Assembly: GCA_947306845.1 (NCBI GenBank)
Contig: CAMZHP010000089.1
Span: 1 to 10,694, forward strand
Direction: 5' to 3'
Source of the DNA: an uncultured Prevotellaceae bacterium
GTDB lineage: Bacteria; Bacteroidota; Bacteroidia; Bacteroidales; Bacteroidaceae
DNA length: 10,694 nt
How positions within the stretch are numbered: the first letter of the stretch is position 1; every line of letters starts with the position of its first letter. The position numbers and the translations under genes are program-made. The notes below the pieces were generated by a model. It was not told where the DNA came from, searched no databases, and saw nothing but the letters and a program-made list of their open reading frames with translations. Below are positions 1-6,326 of this stretch, piece by piece.

Positions 1-490
1 CCACGTCGATGTCGGTGACCTGTGCCCTCGACACGGCATGGAAGCCCACGCTCATGGGTTCGATGAGCGCACAGGTGCGTGGTGTGAGCAGTCCGGCAGG
101 GATGATTTTCTCCCATGGAAGGGCGATACGCTCTCTCATGGCTCCGTCGCGCTGCACACCGAGTGTCTCGTTGTGTTCACAGGCATTCACGCGCCCGTTG
201 CGGCAAGAGGCACATTTGCCACAGTTGGTATATGGATTGACCGTCACCACCATGCCGGGTTTCAGGCCCTCGGGCACATTCTTGCCCACCTTTTCGATGA
301 CCGCCCCCACCTCATGGCCGGGAATCACCGGCATGTGTACCATTGGGTTCCTGCCCAAAAACGTGTTCAGGTCTGACCCGCAGAATCCCACATAGTTCAG
401 TCTCAGGAGCACCTCTTCGTCTCCCATTTGCGGCTCCTCGATATCTACGACAGCCATCTGCCGCTCGGCTGTGATTTTGATTGCTTTCAT
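1..490 (-). CDS. Zinc-dependent medium-chain sugar/polyol dehydrogenase, N-terminal part (cut by window edge)
   Basis: This gene runs off the left edge, and 163 N-terminal residues are visible from an ATG at 490. It belongs to the zinc-binding medium-chain alcohol dehydrogenase family (sorbitol, L-idonate or threonine dehydrogenase type), cytosolic enzymes that oxidise a secondary alcohol with NAD(P)+. Visible hallmarks are the catalytic zinc cysteine in CGSD (C37), the GHE motif at 58-60, and a four-cysteine structural zinc lobe at C90, C93, C96 and C104 (Cx2Cx2Cx7C). The ALIEP segment near 141-145 holds the usual second-shell glutamate. The Rossmann domain lies outside the window, so cofactor choice cannot be read. 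It starts 26 bp after the aldo/keto reductase stop on the same strand, which suggests one operon and a shared sugar-oxidation pathway. The substrate is unknown; L-idonate, galactitol or a deoxy-sugar acid are all possible. Confidence 0.9.
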   Translation of the reverse strand, partial: MKAIKITAERQMAVVDIEEPQMGDEEVLLRLNYVGFCGSDLNTFLGRNPMVHMPVIPGHEVGAVIEKVGKNVPEGLKPGMVVTVNPYTNCGKCASCRNGRVNACEHNETLGVQRDGAMRERIALPWEKIIPAGLLTPRTCALIEPMSVGFHAVSRAQVTDIDV

Positions 491-516
491 TTCATTAATT
501 CAAGTTTCGCATTTAC

Positions 517-1452
517 TCAACTGTTTTTCCATCTCACGCGCATCTGGTCGCCGATGATGCGCCGCACCTCCTCCACGAGCTGCATGTCGGCAGGCTCGCT
601 GACATATTCGATATTGCGCAGCACATTGTCGGGATTGGTGCTGCTGAAGAGCGTTGTGGCGATACGCGGATTGAGGCCGGTGGAATACTGCATGGCCAGG
701 CGCTCGATGGGATAACCCTGCTGCTGACAGAACAGCGCAGCCTTGCGGCACGCTTCCCTCAGTGGCTCTGGAGCCGGATGCCAGTCGGGTGCTCCCCGCT
801 GTGAGAGCAGTCCCATCGACAGAGGTGAGGCATTGATGACCCCCACATGATTCTCCTCTAAGAAATCAAGATAGTCGAGCAGCATGTCATCGTTGAGGCA
901 GTAGTGGCAGAAACAGAGCACGCTCTCCACCGTACCCGGCTCGGAATGCTCGATGACCCATTTGATATTCTCGGGCTGCAGGTCGGTGATGCCCACATGT
1001 CCCACCACGCCCTTATTGCGCAGTTCGACAAGTGCCGGCAGCGTCTCGTCCACCACCTGCTGGAGGTCAGCGAACTCCACGTCATGCACATTGATGATGT
1101 CGATGTAGTCCACATGAAGGCGGTCCATGCTCTCATAGACGCTCTCCGTGGCACGCTTGGCAGAATAGTCCCAGGTGTTGACTCCGTCCTTTCCATAGCG
1201 TCCCACTTTGGTCGAGAGGATATATCTGTCGCGACGGATTTCCTGAAGGGCCTTGCCCAGCACCGTCTCGGCCTTGAGATGCCCGTAATAGGGTGACACA
1301 TCGATGAAATTGATGCCGTTGTCTACCGCCACATGGACGGCCCTGATGCCTTCTTCCTCGCGAAGGCTGTGGAACACGCCGCCAAGGGAGGAGGCTCCGA
1401 AACTAAGATTGGAGACACGCAGACCGGTCTTTCCTAATTCGTTATATACCAT
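517..1452 (-). CDS. Aldo/keto reductase, L-galactose dehydrogenase-like
   Basis: This is a full-length 311-residue aldo/keto reductase with a (beta/alpha)8 barrel, acting in the cytosol with NAD(P)(H). The catalytic tetrad is visible as D51 and Y56 (in FIDVSPYYG), K82 (in STKVGRYG) and H123 (in INVHDVEF). Stretches such as NFIDVSPYYG, PALVELRNKG, CHYCLNDDMLLD and VGVINASPLSMGLL, followed by PDWHPA, closely resemble plant L-galactose dehydrogenases as I recall them. Bacterial members of that subgroup include L-galactose and L-fucose dehydrogenases that form the aldonolactone. The start ATG at 1452 matches the family N terminus (ELGKTGLRVS). The gene heads a likely two-gene unit with the zinc dehydrogenase 26 bp downstream. 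Its leader has no clear Shine-Dalgarno site and instead contains a UAAACUCC octamer array. Family assignment is secure; the L-galactose/L-fucose substrate is an inference from similarity. Confidence 0.92.
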   Translation of the reverse strand: MVYNELGKTGLRVSNLSFGASSLGGVFHSLREEEGIRAVHVAVDNGINFIDVSPYYGHLKAETVLGKALQEIRRDRYILSTKVGRYGKDGVNTWDYSAKRATESVYESMDRLHVDYIDIINVHDVEFADLQQVVDETLPALVELRNKGVVGHVGITDLQPENIKWVIEHSEPGTVESVLCFCHYCLNDDMLLDYLDFLEENHVGVINASPLSMGLLSQRGAPDWHPAPEPLREACRKAALFCQQQGYPIERLAMQYSTGLNPRIATTLFSSTNPDNVLRNIEYVSEPADMQLVEEVRRIIGDQMRVRWKNS

Positions 1453-1467
1453 ATTTTAATTTTTTAA

Positions 1468-1531
1468 GGAGTTTAGGAGTTTTGGAGTTTTGGAGTTTAG
1501 AAGTTTGGGAGTTTTGGAGTGTAGGAGCATT
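1468..1531. repeat. Octamer tandem array (GGAGTTTA), eight units
   Basis: Eight units of 8 bp run from 1468 to 1531. GGAG recurs at 1468, 1476, 1484, 1492, 1508, 1516 and 1524, with a GAAG variant at 1500. The spacers are TTTA, TTTT, TTTG or TGTA. Read as the leader of the minus-strand aldo/keto reductase the unit is UAAACUCC, and the array ends 15 nt before its start codon. Shorter versions precede two other minus-strand genes at 3119-3142 and 4063-4116. Confidence 0.85.
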
Positions 1532-1548
1532 TTTGATCTTTTGCCTTG

Positions 1549-1581
1549 CAAAATAACGAAAAAAAAGAGACAAGGCTGAAA
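1549..1581 (-). promoter_or_regulatory. Candidate Bacteroidota promoter for the AKR operon
   Basis: On the minus strand, TTATTTTG at 1556-1549 fits the -7 consensus TAnnTTTG at seven of eight positions. TTTC at 1581-1578 is a three-of-four match to the -33 TTTG, with 21 nt between them. Transcription from here would give a leader of about 90 nt that contains the whole octamer array. The match is imperfect, so this is only a candidate. Confidence 0.35.
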
Positions 1582-1666
1582 AAAAACACATTTTTTTGAT
1601 ATAGATGATAGTTTTTCTCCATGTCCTCACTCATTATCCTCGAATCAGCATAAAAAAGGAGAACAG

Positions 1667-2539
1667 ATGAGACAAATCAAAATCATTGAAAGCATTACCA
1701 GTCGTCAGGAAGAAGCACTGGAGAAGTACCTGGTGGAAATCGGGCACTACCCCCTGCTTACTGCCGACAAGGAAGTGGAACTGGCCCAGACCATCCGCAA
1801 GGGCGGTGTGGAAGGAGAGCGAGCCAAACGGCTACTTGTCAATTCCAACCTGCGCTTTGTGGTTTCCGTGGCCAAGCAGTATCAGCGCTATGGTCTGCCC
1901 TTGACTGACCTCATCAATGAGGGCAACATCGGTCTGATCCGCGCTGCCGAGCGTTTCGACGAGACACGTGGATTCAAATTCATCTCTTATGCCGTGTGGT
2001 GGATCCGCCAGAGCATCATGCAGGCCATCAGCGAGAACAGCAACCTGATTCGCATCCCCCTCAATCAGACGGGCATCAAAAGCCGCATCAACACCACCAT
2101 CCGTGAGTTTGAGCAGGAGCATGGCCGTCGCCCCTCCGTGGAGGAAATCAGCGAGCTGACCGACATCGACATCGAGAAAGTGGAACTGGCAATGAGCATC
2201 AGCACCCATCACTCGAGCATCGACGCTCCCCTCTCCGACGATGACGGCAGTTGCATGTGCGACCTGCTATCGGATGATGGCAGTTATGCCACAGACTCCA
2301 TCACCGACCATGAGTCCATGGTGAGTGACTTGGAGCGTGTGCTGAGCGGTGTCCTCAGCAAGAAGGAAATCTATATCCTAAAGCAGAGTTTCGGCATCGG
2401 TTGTGCTGGCCGCAGCCTAGAGGATATCGCTGAGGAAATCGGCATCACCCGTGAGCGTGCCCGCCAAATCCGTGAGCGCAGCATCCGCAAGGTGCGCTCC
2501 AGCAAGAAGTCCGACGTGCTGAGATATCACTTGAATTAG
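1667..2539 (+). CDS. RpoD-family sigma-70 factor, probably an additional (group 2-like) copy
   Basis: This is a 290-residue sigma factor of the short Bacteroidota RpoD type, lacking region 1.1. Region 1.2 spans about residues 15-45 (EEALEKYLVEIG). Region 2 spans about 55-125 and contains NLRFVVSVAKQY, the core-binding DLINEGNIGLIRAAERFD and the -10 element reader GFKFISYAVWWIRQSI. Region 3 covers about 128-185. Region 4 ends with the helix-turn-helix ITRERARQIRERSIRKVR at about 260-277. The start ATG at 1667 has a good Shine-Dalgarno site (AAGGAG), unlike its neighbours. Compared with the housekeeping sigma as I remember it (ITKSITNRES, NQVG, TRERVRQIKEKAIRRLR), this protein departs at many positions, for example NQTG and the GCAGRSLEDIAEEIG segment. 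I therefore favour a second, perhaps conditional, primary-like sigma. It could still be the sole RpoD of this strain. Confidence 0.9.
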   Translation: MRQIKIIESITSRQEEALEKYLVEIGHYPLLTADKEVELAQTIRKGGVEGERAKRLLVNSNLRFVVSVAKQYQRYGLPLTDLINEGNIGLIRAAERFDETRGFKFISYAVWWIRQSIMQAISENSNLIRIPLNQTGIKSRINTTIREFEQEHGRRPSVEEISELTDIDIEKVELAMSISTHHSSIDAPLSDDDGSCMCDLLSDDGSYATDSITDHESMVSDLERVLSGVLSKKEIYILKQSFGIGCAGRSLEDIAEEIGITRERARQIRERSIRKVRSSKKSDVLRYHLN

Positions 2540-2707
2540 AATTCTGCTGCTTCTTTTCAACACAGAGAGACAGAGAATATATCAGCATGGTAATCAACGC
2601 GTTGTGAGTTGGTTTTTCAACGCCCCCCAGCCCCCTCTAATCTTAGAGGGGGAGCTGATTATCTTTACTAAGAATGGGGTTTATGGGATAGACTATCAAC
2701 GTATTTG
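2540..2707. terminator. Convergent gene gap with C/G-rich hairpin and a CACAGAG remnant
   Basis: The gap between the convergent sigma gene and the DUF5024-like gene holds a perfect 10-bp hairpin: CCCCCTCTAA at 2631-2640, a TC loop, then TTAGAGGGGG at 2643-2652. CAG at 2628-2630 and CTG at 2655-2657 can extend it across a bulge. No strong T-tract follows on either side, so termination is plausible but not shown. A short copy of the CACAGAG element lies at 2559-2576 directly after the sigma stop. No credible gene is seen here. Confidence 0.45.
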
Positions 2708-3112
2708 TTATCTGTATTTGGCAATTACCGTGACCTTGGCGGAGCCGTATGTATGCTGCCCATGTAGCTCAGTTCGGAGCATGTAGATGCGCACTTTGTC
2801 ACGCGACTCAGTGGTCAGTGTCATGGTCTCCTCATGACCATCCCTGGAATGGCTGAAACTGCCGCTGTCTTTCTCCTTCAGGAAGGCATTTCGCAACTTA
2901 CTCGCTTGAACTCCAGGCACTTCAAGCACCTTCACCACTTTGTTCACCTGTCGCGTTTTGGGGTCTCTGTCCACCACTGACGTGAATTTGGATGAGCCAA
3001 GAGTGGAGATATTCTCCACCAGTTCATCGATGCTGTTCTGCGCCTGAGCTGCCGTCCCTATGAAGAGGGAAAGGCAGAGGGAGATTATTATTTTTAAAAT
3101 TCTGCAATTCAT
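2708..3112 (-). CDS. Small secreted DUF5024-like protein
   Basis: This is a 134-residue exported protein. Residues 1-24 form a classic Sec signal peptide: a short basic N terminus, a hydrophobic core of about 15 residues, and an AQA cleavage motif before QNSIDEL. The mature part has the pattern IDELVENISTLGSSKFTSVV, then RDPKTRQVNKVVKVLEV, and ends in a beta-rich tail (KVRIYMLRTE, then AKVTVIAKYR). I recognise this arrangement from small Bacteroides and Prevotella proteins annotated DUF5024, whose function is unknown. The ATG at 3112 is the only start that keeps the signal peptide intact. It is the last gene of a same-strand trio behind the ECF sigma-membrane fusion and the GIN protein, separated from the sigma gene by a repeat module of 172 bp. 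The context suggests an envelope protein controlled with, or by, the sigma factor, but that is inference. Confidence 0.75.
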   Translation of the reverse strand: MNCRILKIIISLCLSLFIGTAAQAQNSIDELVENISTLGSSKFTSVVDRDPKTRQVNKVVKVLEVPGVQASKLRNAFLKEKDSGSFSHSRDGHEETMTLTTESRDKVRIYMLRTELHGQHTYGSAKVTVIAKYR

Positions 3113-3284
3113 ATTTTGGGAGATTAGGAGTTTAGGAGTTTAGACATATGATTTGCTTGGCGTGGCAGGCCATGAATAGAGTCGCTGTGGCACAGCGACA
3201 TACAGAACGTGACAGCTGTGATATTCTTCACTCTTCATTCTTCATTTTTCACTCTTTTCACTTTCTTCACTTTTTTCACTTTCT
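3113..3284. repeat. Intergenic module, copy A (octamer array, palindromic core, heptamer array)
   Basis: This 172-bp gap has three parts. At 3119-3142 there are three GGAG-octamer units, ending 6 nt before the DUF5024-like start codon. At 3138-3230 there is a core that matches copy B (4111-4203) at all but seven of 93 positions. At 3225-3297 there is a degenerate TTCACTC/TTCATTC array that runs into the ECF gene, so that the ECF stop codon is part of the repeat. The core contains a 19-nt palindrome, GTCGCTGTG-G-CACAGCGAC (3181-3199), followed by ATACAGAAC. Confidence 0.9.
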
Positions 3285-4049
3285 TCACTCTTCACTTTCA
3301 AGCAGTTCCTGCAGTCGCTGACGCTCTTCGGGGTCGCTGATGCTGTTGAGGACGTCTGTTTCCGCTTCACGAATGAAGGCTTGGTCAAGACTGTGTTCGA
3401 TGTTGTCCGCCTGGGTGAGGGCATCCTCTATCTGCGGCCGTATCTGCCTCAGGTTGTCGTTGCGCTGACCGTTGACCATCACGTATGAACCCTCATAGCG
3501 GCGCAAGTACTGCATGTCCTGCCAGGAGCGCCATCCCCAAGTGACCATCAGGAGCACCACCACGGCAGCACCTACTGCAGCGAGGTAACGCAGACGCACG
3601 AGAAGGCGGGTGCGGCTGACTGTCTTGCGGAGAGCAGTTTCAGAAATGCCCATCACCGTAGCGATCTCCTCATAACTGGCACCCTCCATGTCGTGCAGTC
3701 TCAGGATGGTCTGCTGCCGCTCGGGCAAAGTGCTGACGATGCGCATCACCTCCTCTGCGGATTCGCCATCGGTGGCGGGTGTCATGTCTTCCATCTCCAA
3801 CTTCTCCATGCCTGTGAGAGAGTCAAATCGATGTTTTTTTCGGAGATAGTCCAATGAAAGGTTTTTCACCACCACCATGGCGAATCCCTCAGGAGAACCG
3901 ATGAGTCTGTCGCGCACCACCCAGAGTCTGAGCATCGCGTCCTGCACGATGTCCTCTGCCTCGTCGCTGTCTTTCACGTAGCGACGGGCAACATCCACCA
4001 GTCGGGGCCTTAGCGTAGGGAGCACGCTCCGCAGATCTTCGTCGGTCAT
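3285..4049 (-). CDS. ECF sigma factor fused to a transmembrane and periplasmic tail
   Basis: The protein has 254 residues. About 1-152 is a complete ECF sigma factor: region 2 at about 10-75 (ARRYVKDSDEAEDIVQDAML, then LRKK) and region 4 at about 105-150 (LPERQQTILRLHDMEGASYEEIA, then a helix-turn-helix of the MGISETALRKTVSRTR type). It does not stop there, as most ECF factors do. A hydrophobic segment at 155-173 (YLAAVGAAVVVLLMVTWGW) forms one membrane helix, followed by about 80 mostly charged residues with YEGSYVMVNGQR at 185-196 and a helical C-terminal end. In Bacteroides-type loci as I recall them, a small single-span protein with such an EGSYV-NG tail is encoded as a separate gene next to the sigma. 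Here the two are one reading frame. Inferred topology: sigma inside, tail outside. It may work as a membrane-held, self-inhibited regulator. It lies between the GIN and DUF5024-like genes. Confidence 0.88.
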   Translation of the reverse strand: MTDEDLRSVLPTLRPRLVDVARRYVKDSDEAEDIVQDAMLRLWVVRDRLIGSPEGFAMVVVKNLSLDYLRKKHRFDSLTGMEKLEMEDMTPATDGESAEEVMRIVSTLPERQQTILRLHDMEGASYEEIATVMGISETALRKTVSRTRLLVRLRYLAAVGAAVVVLLMVTWGWRSWQDMQYLRRYEGSYVMVNGQRNDNLRQIRPQIEDALTQADNIEHSLDQAFIREAETDVLNSISDPEERQRLQELLESEE

Positions 4050-4249
4050 TTATCGGGATTGAGGGGGATTAGGAGAGATTAGGAGAGATTAGGAGTGTAG
4101 GAGTGTAGGAGTTTAGACATATGATTTGCTTGTCGTGGCAGGCTATGAATGGAGTCGCTGTGGCACAGCAACATACGGAACATGACAGCTGTGATAATCT
4201 TCATTCTTCACTCTTCATTCTTCACTCTTCACTTTCTTCACTCTTCACT
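4050..4249. repeat. Intergenic module, copy B
   Basis: This 200-bp gap repeats the order of copy A. At 4063-4116 there are GGAG-containing units, first with a 10-bp period (GGAGAGATTA) and then 8-bp, ending 13 nt before the ECF start codon. The core at 4111-4203 carries the palindrome GTCGCTGTG-G-CACAGCAAC (4154-4172, one arm mismatch) and ATACGGAAC. At about 4199-4250 a TTCACTC/TTCATTC array abuts the stop codon of the GIN-domain gene. The offset to copy A is 973 bp. Confidence 0.9.
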
Positions 4250-5146
4250 CTAAAGTTTATTGAGCTCCTTGGTGTTGATTTTGGCTACGCCGCTGGCATC
4301 GATGTCTGTCTTGTCGGCTGTGCCACAGATGGTGAACTTCGACGCACCGCTGTTGGATGCTTTCAGCTCCTCGCAGTCCACATCAAGTTGGATTTTTCCT
4401 GCACCGCTGCATGACACATCGGCAGAACCGCCTTTGAAGGAAATCTCGCTGTTGGTGGCACCCGAACTGTCCATTTTGAGTGTCTTTCCAACCAACTGGA
4501 GATACTGTTTGCAAGCACCGCTGTTGTCCAGGTCGATGCTGCCATTCACATTGGCAGCGAGCGTCAGATTGCTCGCACCAGTCAAAACACCTCTGAGTGA
4601 CTCACATCTCACTTTGCCGAAATTCAGTTTGGATGCTCCAGAGCAATCGAGGCGCAGGCCGCCGCACTCCATATCGCCGAAGGTAGCCGAAGAAGCTCCA
4701 GACAAATCAACGCTCATGTCGCCAGCCGTCAGATTGGAGAGCGTCATGGTAGTGGCACCGCTCCCCCTCACGCCTTTAATCGACGGCAGGGTGATATAGA
4801 CGGTGGGGGCGTCATCCCGATGGATGCTTTTCTCCTTCGTTTTCGTATAAACTTCCAGCGTGCTGCCTTTTTTCTCCACGAGTGTCTTGATCTTCGGGTT
4901 GGAACTTTCCGTCACCCTGACATCGAAGCCCTCGCCCTGTTTGATGACAGCATGGACGATGCCGCTTAAGGAGATTTCTGAAAAATTGTCGATGTCATAA
5001 GGAGTAACGGGGTCGTCGCTGTTCCTTTCACTGAAACCTGCCTCTACCTCAGTACTGTCTGTGTTCTCTGCATTCTCCTTGGTGATGCAGTCCGACATCA
5101 TGGTCAGGGTCAGCATCGCAGTGAGGGTCATAATGATTCTTTTCAT
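4250..5146 (-). CDS. Secreted GIN-domain (DUF2807) beta-helix protein
   Basis: This is a 298-residue exported protein. Residues 1-20 form a signal peptide ending MMSDC. The cysteine could be lipidated, but aspartate at -1 makes the lipobox non-standard, so either a lipoprotein or a released protein is possible. After an acidic linker (about 25-50), DIDNFSEISLSGIVHAVIKQ begins a head-GIN domain. Nine turns follow, marked by SGA, TGA or SGV at 129, 149, 169, 189, 209, 228, 247, 266 and 285, a 19-20 residue period that fits a right-handed parallel beta helix. Such proteins are surface or periplasmic and often called putative auto-transporter adhesins; no enzyme activity is known to me. It is the first gene of the minus-strand trio with the ECF fusion, so it may be a regulon member or sensor partner. 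Cysteines recur inside the turns (C161, C168, C181, C212, C246, C258, C274), which is notable. Confidence 0.88.
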   Translation of the reverse strand: MKRIIMTLTAMLTLTMMSDCITKENAENTDSTEVEAGFSERNSDDPVTPYDIDNFSEISLSGIVHAVIKQGEGFDVRVTESSNPKIKTLVEKKGSTLEVYTKTKEKSIHRDDAPTVYITLPSIKGVRGSGATTMTLSNLTAGDMSVDLSGASSATFGDMECGGLRLDCSGASKLNFGKVRCESLRGVLTGASNLTLAANVNGSIDLDNSGACKQYLQLVGKTLKMDSSGATNSEISFKGGSADVSCSGAGKIQLDVDCEELKASNSGASKFTICGTADKTDIDASGVAKINTKELNKL

Positions 5147-5226
5147 ACTTTTTTTGAGTTGATAATAATTGAATGTTTTATTGTGATTCTTTGCCTATAA
5201 TACGCAGGACAGTCGCTTTTGTGACA

Positions 5227-5264
5227 CAAAAATATGATTTTTTCACCAAAAAATCGTATTTTTG
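5227..5264. promoter_or_regulatory. Divergent promoter palindrome between GIN gene and FabK-like gene
   Basis: Two 17-nt arms (5227-5243 and 5248-5264) match as an inverted repeat at 16 of 17 positions around a CACC spacer. Each outer end is a perfect -7 box TATTTTTG pointing outwards: plus strand 5257-5264 and minus strand 5234-5227. For the plus promoter, TATG at 5233-5236 serves as a three-of-four -33 box with 20 nt spacing, and it overlaps the minus -7 box. The minus promoter has no good -33. Expected leaders are about 20 nt for the plus gene and about 74 nt for the GIN gene. Confidence 0.6.
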
Positions 5265-5288
5265 CTGACCAAACGACAAAAAAGAGTT

Positions 5289-6233
5289 ATGAACAAGAAC
5301 AGAATTACAGAGTTATTCGGCATAGAGTACCCCATCATCCAAGGGGGTATGGTGTGGATCAGCGGATGGCGTCTCGCCGCCGCAGTGAGCAACGCAGGCG
5401 GTCTTGGCCTGCTCGGTGCGGGGTCGATGCACCCCGAGACATTGGTGGAGCATATCCACAAGTTGCGCGAGGCCACCGACAAGCCCTGGGGCGTGAACGT
5501 TCCGCTGATGTACCCCGAGATCGACCGGTTGATGGACATTCTCATCTCTGAAGGCGTGAAAATCGTATTCACATCCGCGGGCAGTCCGAAGAAATACACC
5601 CAGCGTCTGCACGAGGCTGGCATGAAAGTAGTTCATGTGGTGTCGAGTTCTAAATTTGCCCGTAAGTGCGAGGAGGCCGGTGTCGATGCCGTTGTGGCAG
5701 AAGGCTTTGAGGCAGGCGGTCACAACGGCCGTGAGGAGACGACGACGTTGACGCTGATTCCCCAGGTGCGCCGCGCCACCACGCTGCCGCTCATCGCCGC
5801 CGGCGGCATCGGTTCGGGTGAGGCCATCCTCGCCGCGATGGCACTTGGTGCCGAGGGAGTTCAGATAGGCACGCTGTTTGCCCTTACTGAGGAGAGCAGT
5901 GCGTCAGAAGCCTACAAGCAGCGCTGCACGCAGTTGGAAGAGGGCGACACCATGCTCTCGCTCAAGCTTATCTCTCCCACCCGTCTGGTGAAGAACAATC
6001 TCTACTGCCGCATCCTGGAAGCAGAAAAGGAGGGCGCCGCTGTGGAAGACCTCAGGGCTATCCTCGGTCAGGCTGCCACCAAGCGCGGCATTTTTGAGGG
6101 TGACATTGACAATGGAATGTTGGAAATCGGACAGATTTCCTCTGCTGTCAAGGAAATACTCCCGGTCAGCAAGGTGATGGAGCGACTGGTCGAGGAGTTT
6201 GACAAAGCAAAGGCTGCTGTGAGTCTATTTTAA
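5289..6233 (+). CDS. FabK/nitronate monooxygenase-family flavoprotein
   Basis: This is a 314-residue FMN-dependent TIM-barrel enzyme of the 2-nitropropane dioxygenase/FabK family. The N terminus ITELFGIEYPIIQGGM and AAAVSNAGGLGLLGAGS are diagnostic. EAGGHNG at 141-147 supplies the conserved histidine (H145). AAGGIGSG (170-177) and GAEGVQIGT (187-195) bind the flavin phosphate. In FabK the reaction is NAD(P)H reduction of enoyl-ACP in fatty acid synthesis; in nitronate monooxygenase it is oxidation of alkyl nitronates. Length and motifs fit the Bacteroidota version that, as I recall, acts as enoyl-ACP reductase in Porphyromonas, but sequence alone does not separate the two. I chose the ATG at 5289, which matches family N termini. 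An in-frame TTG at 5262 lies inside the -7 box and is unlikely. The gene has its own promoter and ends in a large inverted repeat facing the MATE gene. Confidence 0.88.
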   Translation: MNKNRITELFGIEYPIIQGGMVWISGWRLAAAVSNAGGLGLLGAGSMHPETLVEHIHKLREATDKPWGVNVPLMYPEIDRLMDILISEGVKIVFTSAGSPKKYTQRLHEAGMKVVHVVSSSKFARKCEEAGVDAVVAEGFEAGGHNGREETTTLTLIPQVRRATTLPLIAAGGIGSGEAILAAMALGAEGVQIGTLFALTEESSASEAYKQRCTQLEEGDTMLSLKLISPTRLVKNNLYCRILEAEKEGAAVEDLRAILGQAATKRGIFEGDIDNGMLEIGQISSAVKEILPVSKVMERLVEEFDKAKAAVSLF

Positions 6234-6240
6234 AAAATCA

Positions 6241-6310
6241 AACACAGAGACACAGAGATACAGAGATTTTTCTTTATTTGTTATTCTCTGTACCTTTGTC
6301 TCTCTGTGTT
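6241..6310. terminator. Long imperfect hairpin made of two inverted CACAGAG elements (bidirectional terminator candidate)
   Basis: AACACAGAGACACAGAGATA at 6241-6260 continues to 6266. It pairs with the reverse copy at 6285-6310, matching 23 of 26 positions around an 18-nt T-rich loop. It lies between the stops of the convergent FabK-like and MATE genes (6233 and 6327), where a shared terminator is expected. Single-arm copies of the same element lie at 2559-2576 and 8432-8460. Confidence 0.6.
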
Positions 6311-6326
6311 GAAATTTATTCTATTT

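Noticed and set aside
9..395. Long plus-strand frames over the left end
   Set aside because: They are antisense to the zinc dehydrogenase, which carries all expected zinc ligands in the minus-strand frame.
1442..1630. 62-codon minus-strand frame overlapping the aldo/keto reductase start
   Set aside because: Most of its sequence is a translation of the octamer array and an A/T tract, it is low complexity (repeated QNSKTPKL-type text), and it overlaps the leader of a clear gene.
2604..2786. 60-codon plus-strand frame after the sigma gene
   Set aside because: It runs through the C/G hairpin and into the antisense of the DUF5024-like gene, with no start signal and no recognisable sequence.
3225..4250. 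TTCACTC/TTCATTC arrays considered as a CRISPR array
   Set aside because: Units are 7 bp with no unique spacers, and no cas genes are present. They are simple tandem repeats.
4260..4799. 179-codon plus-strand frame opposite the GIN-domain gene
   Set aside because: It is the antisense shadow of the repeated SGA turns, which give an open but meaningless frame; the minus-strand protein has a signal peptide and a clear 20-residue period.
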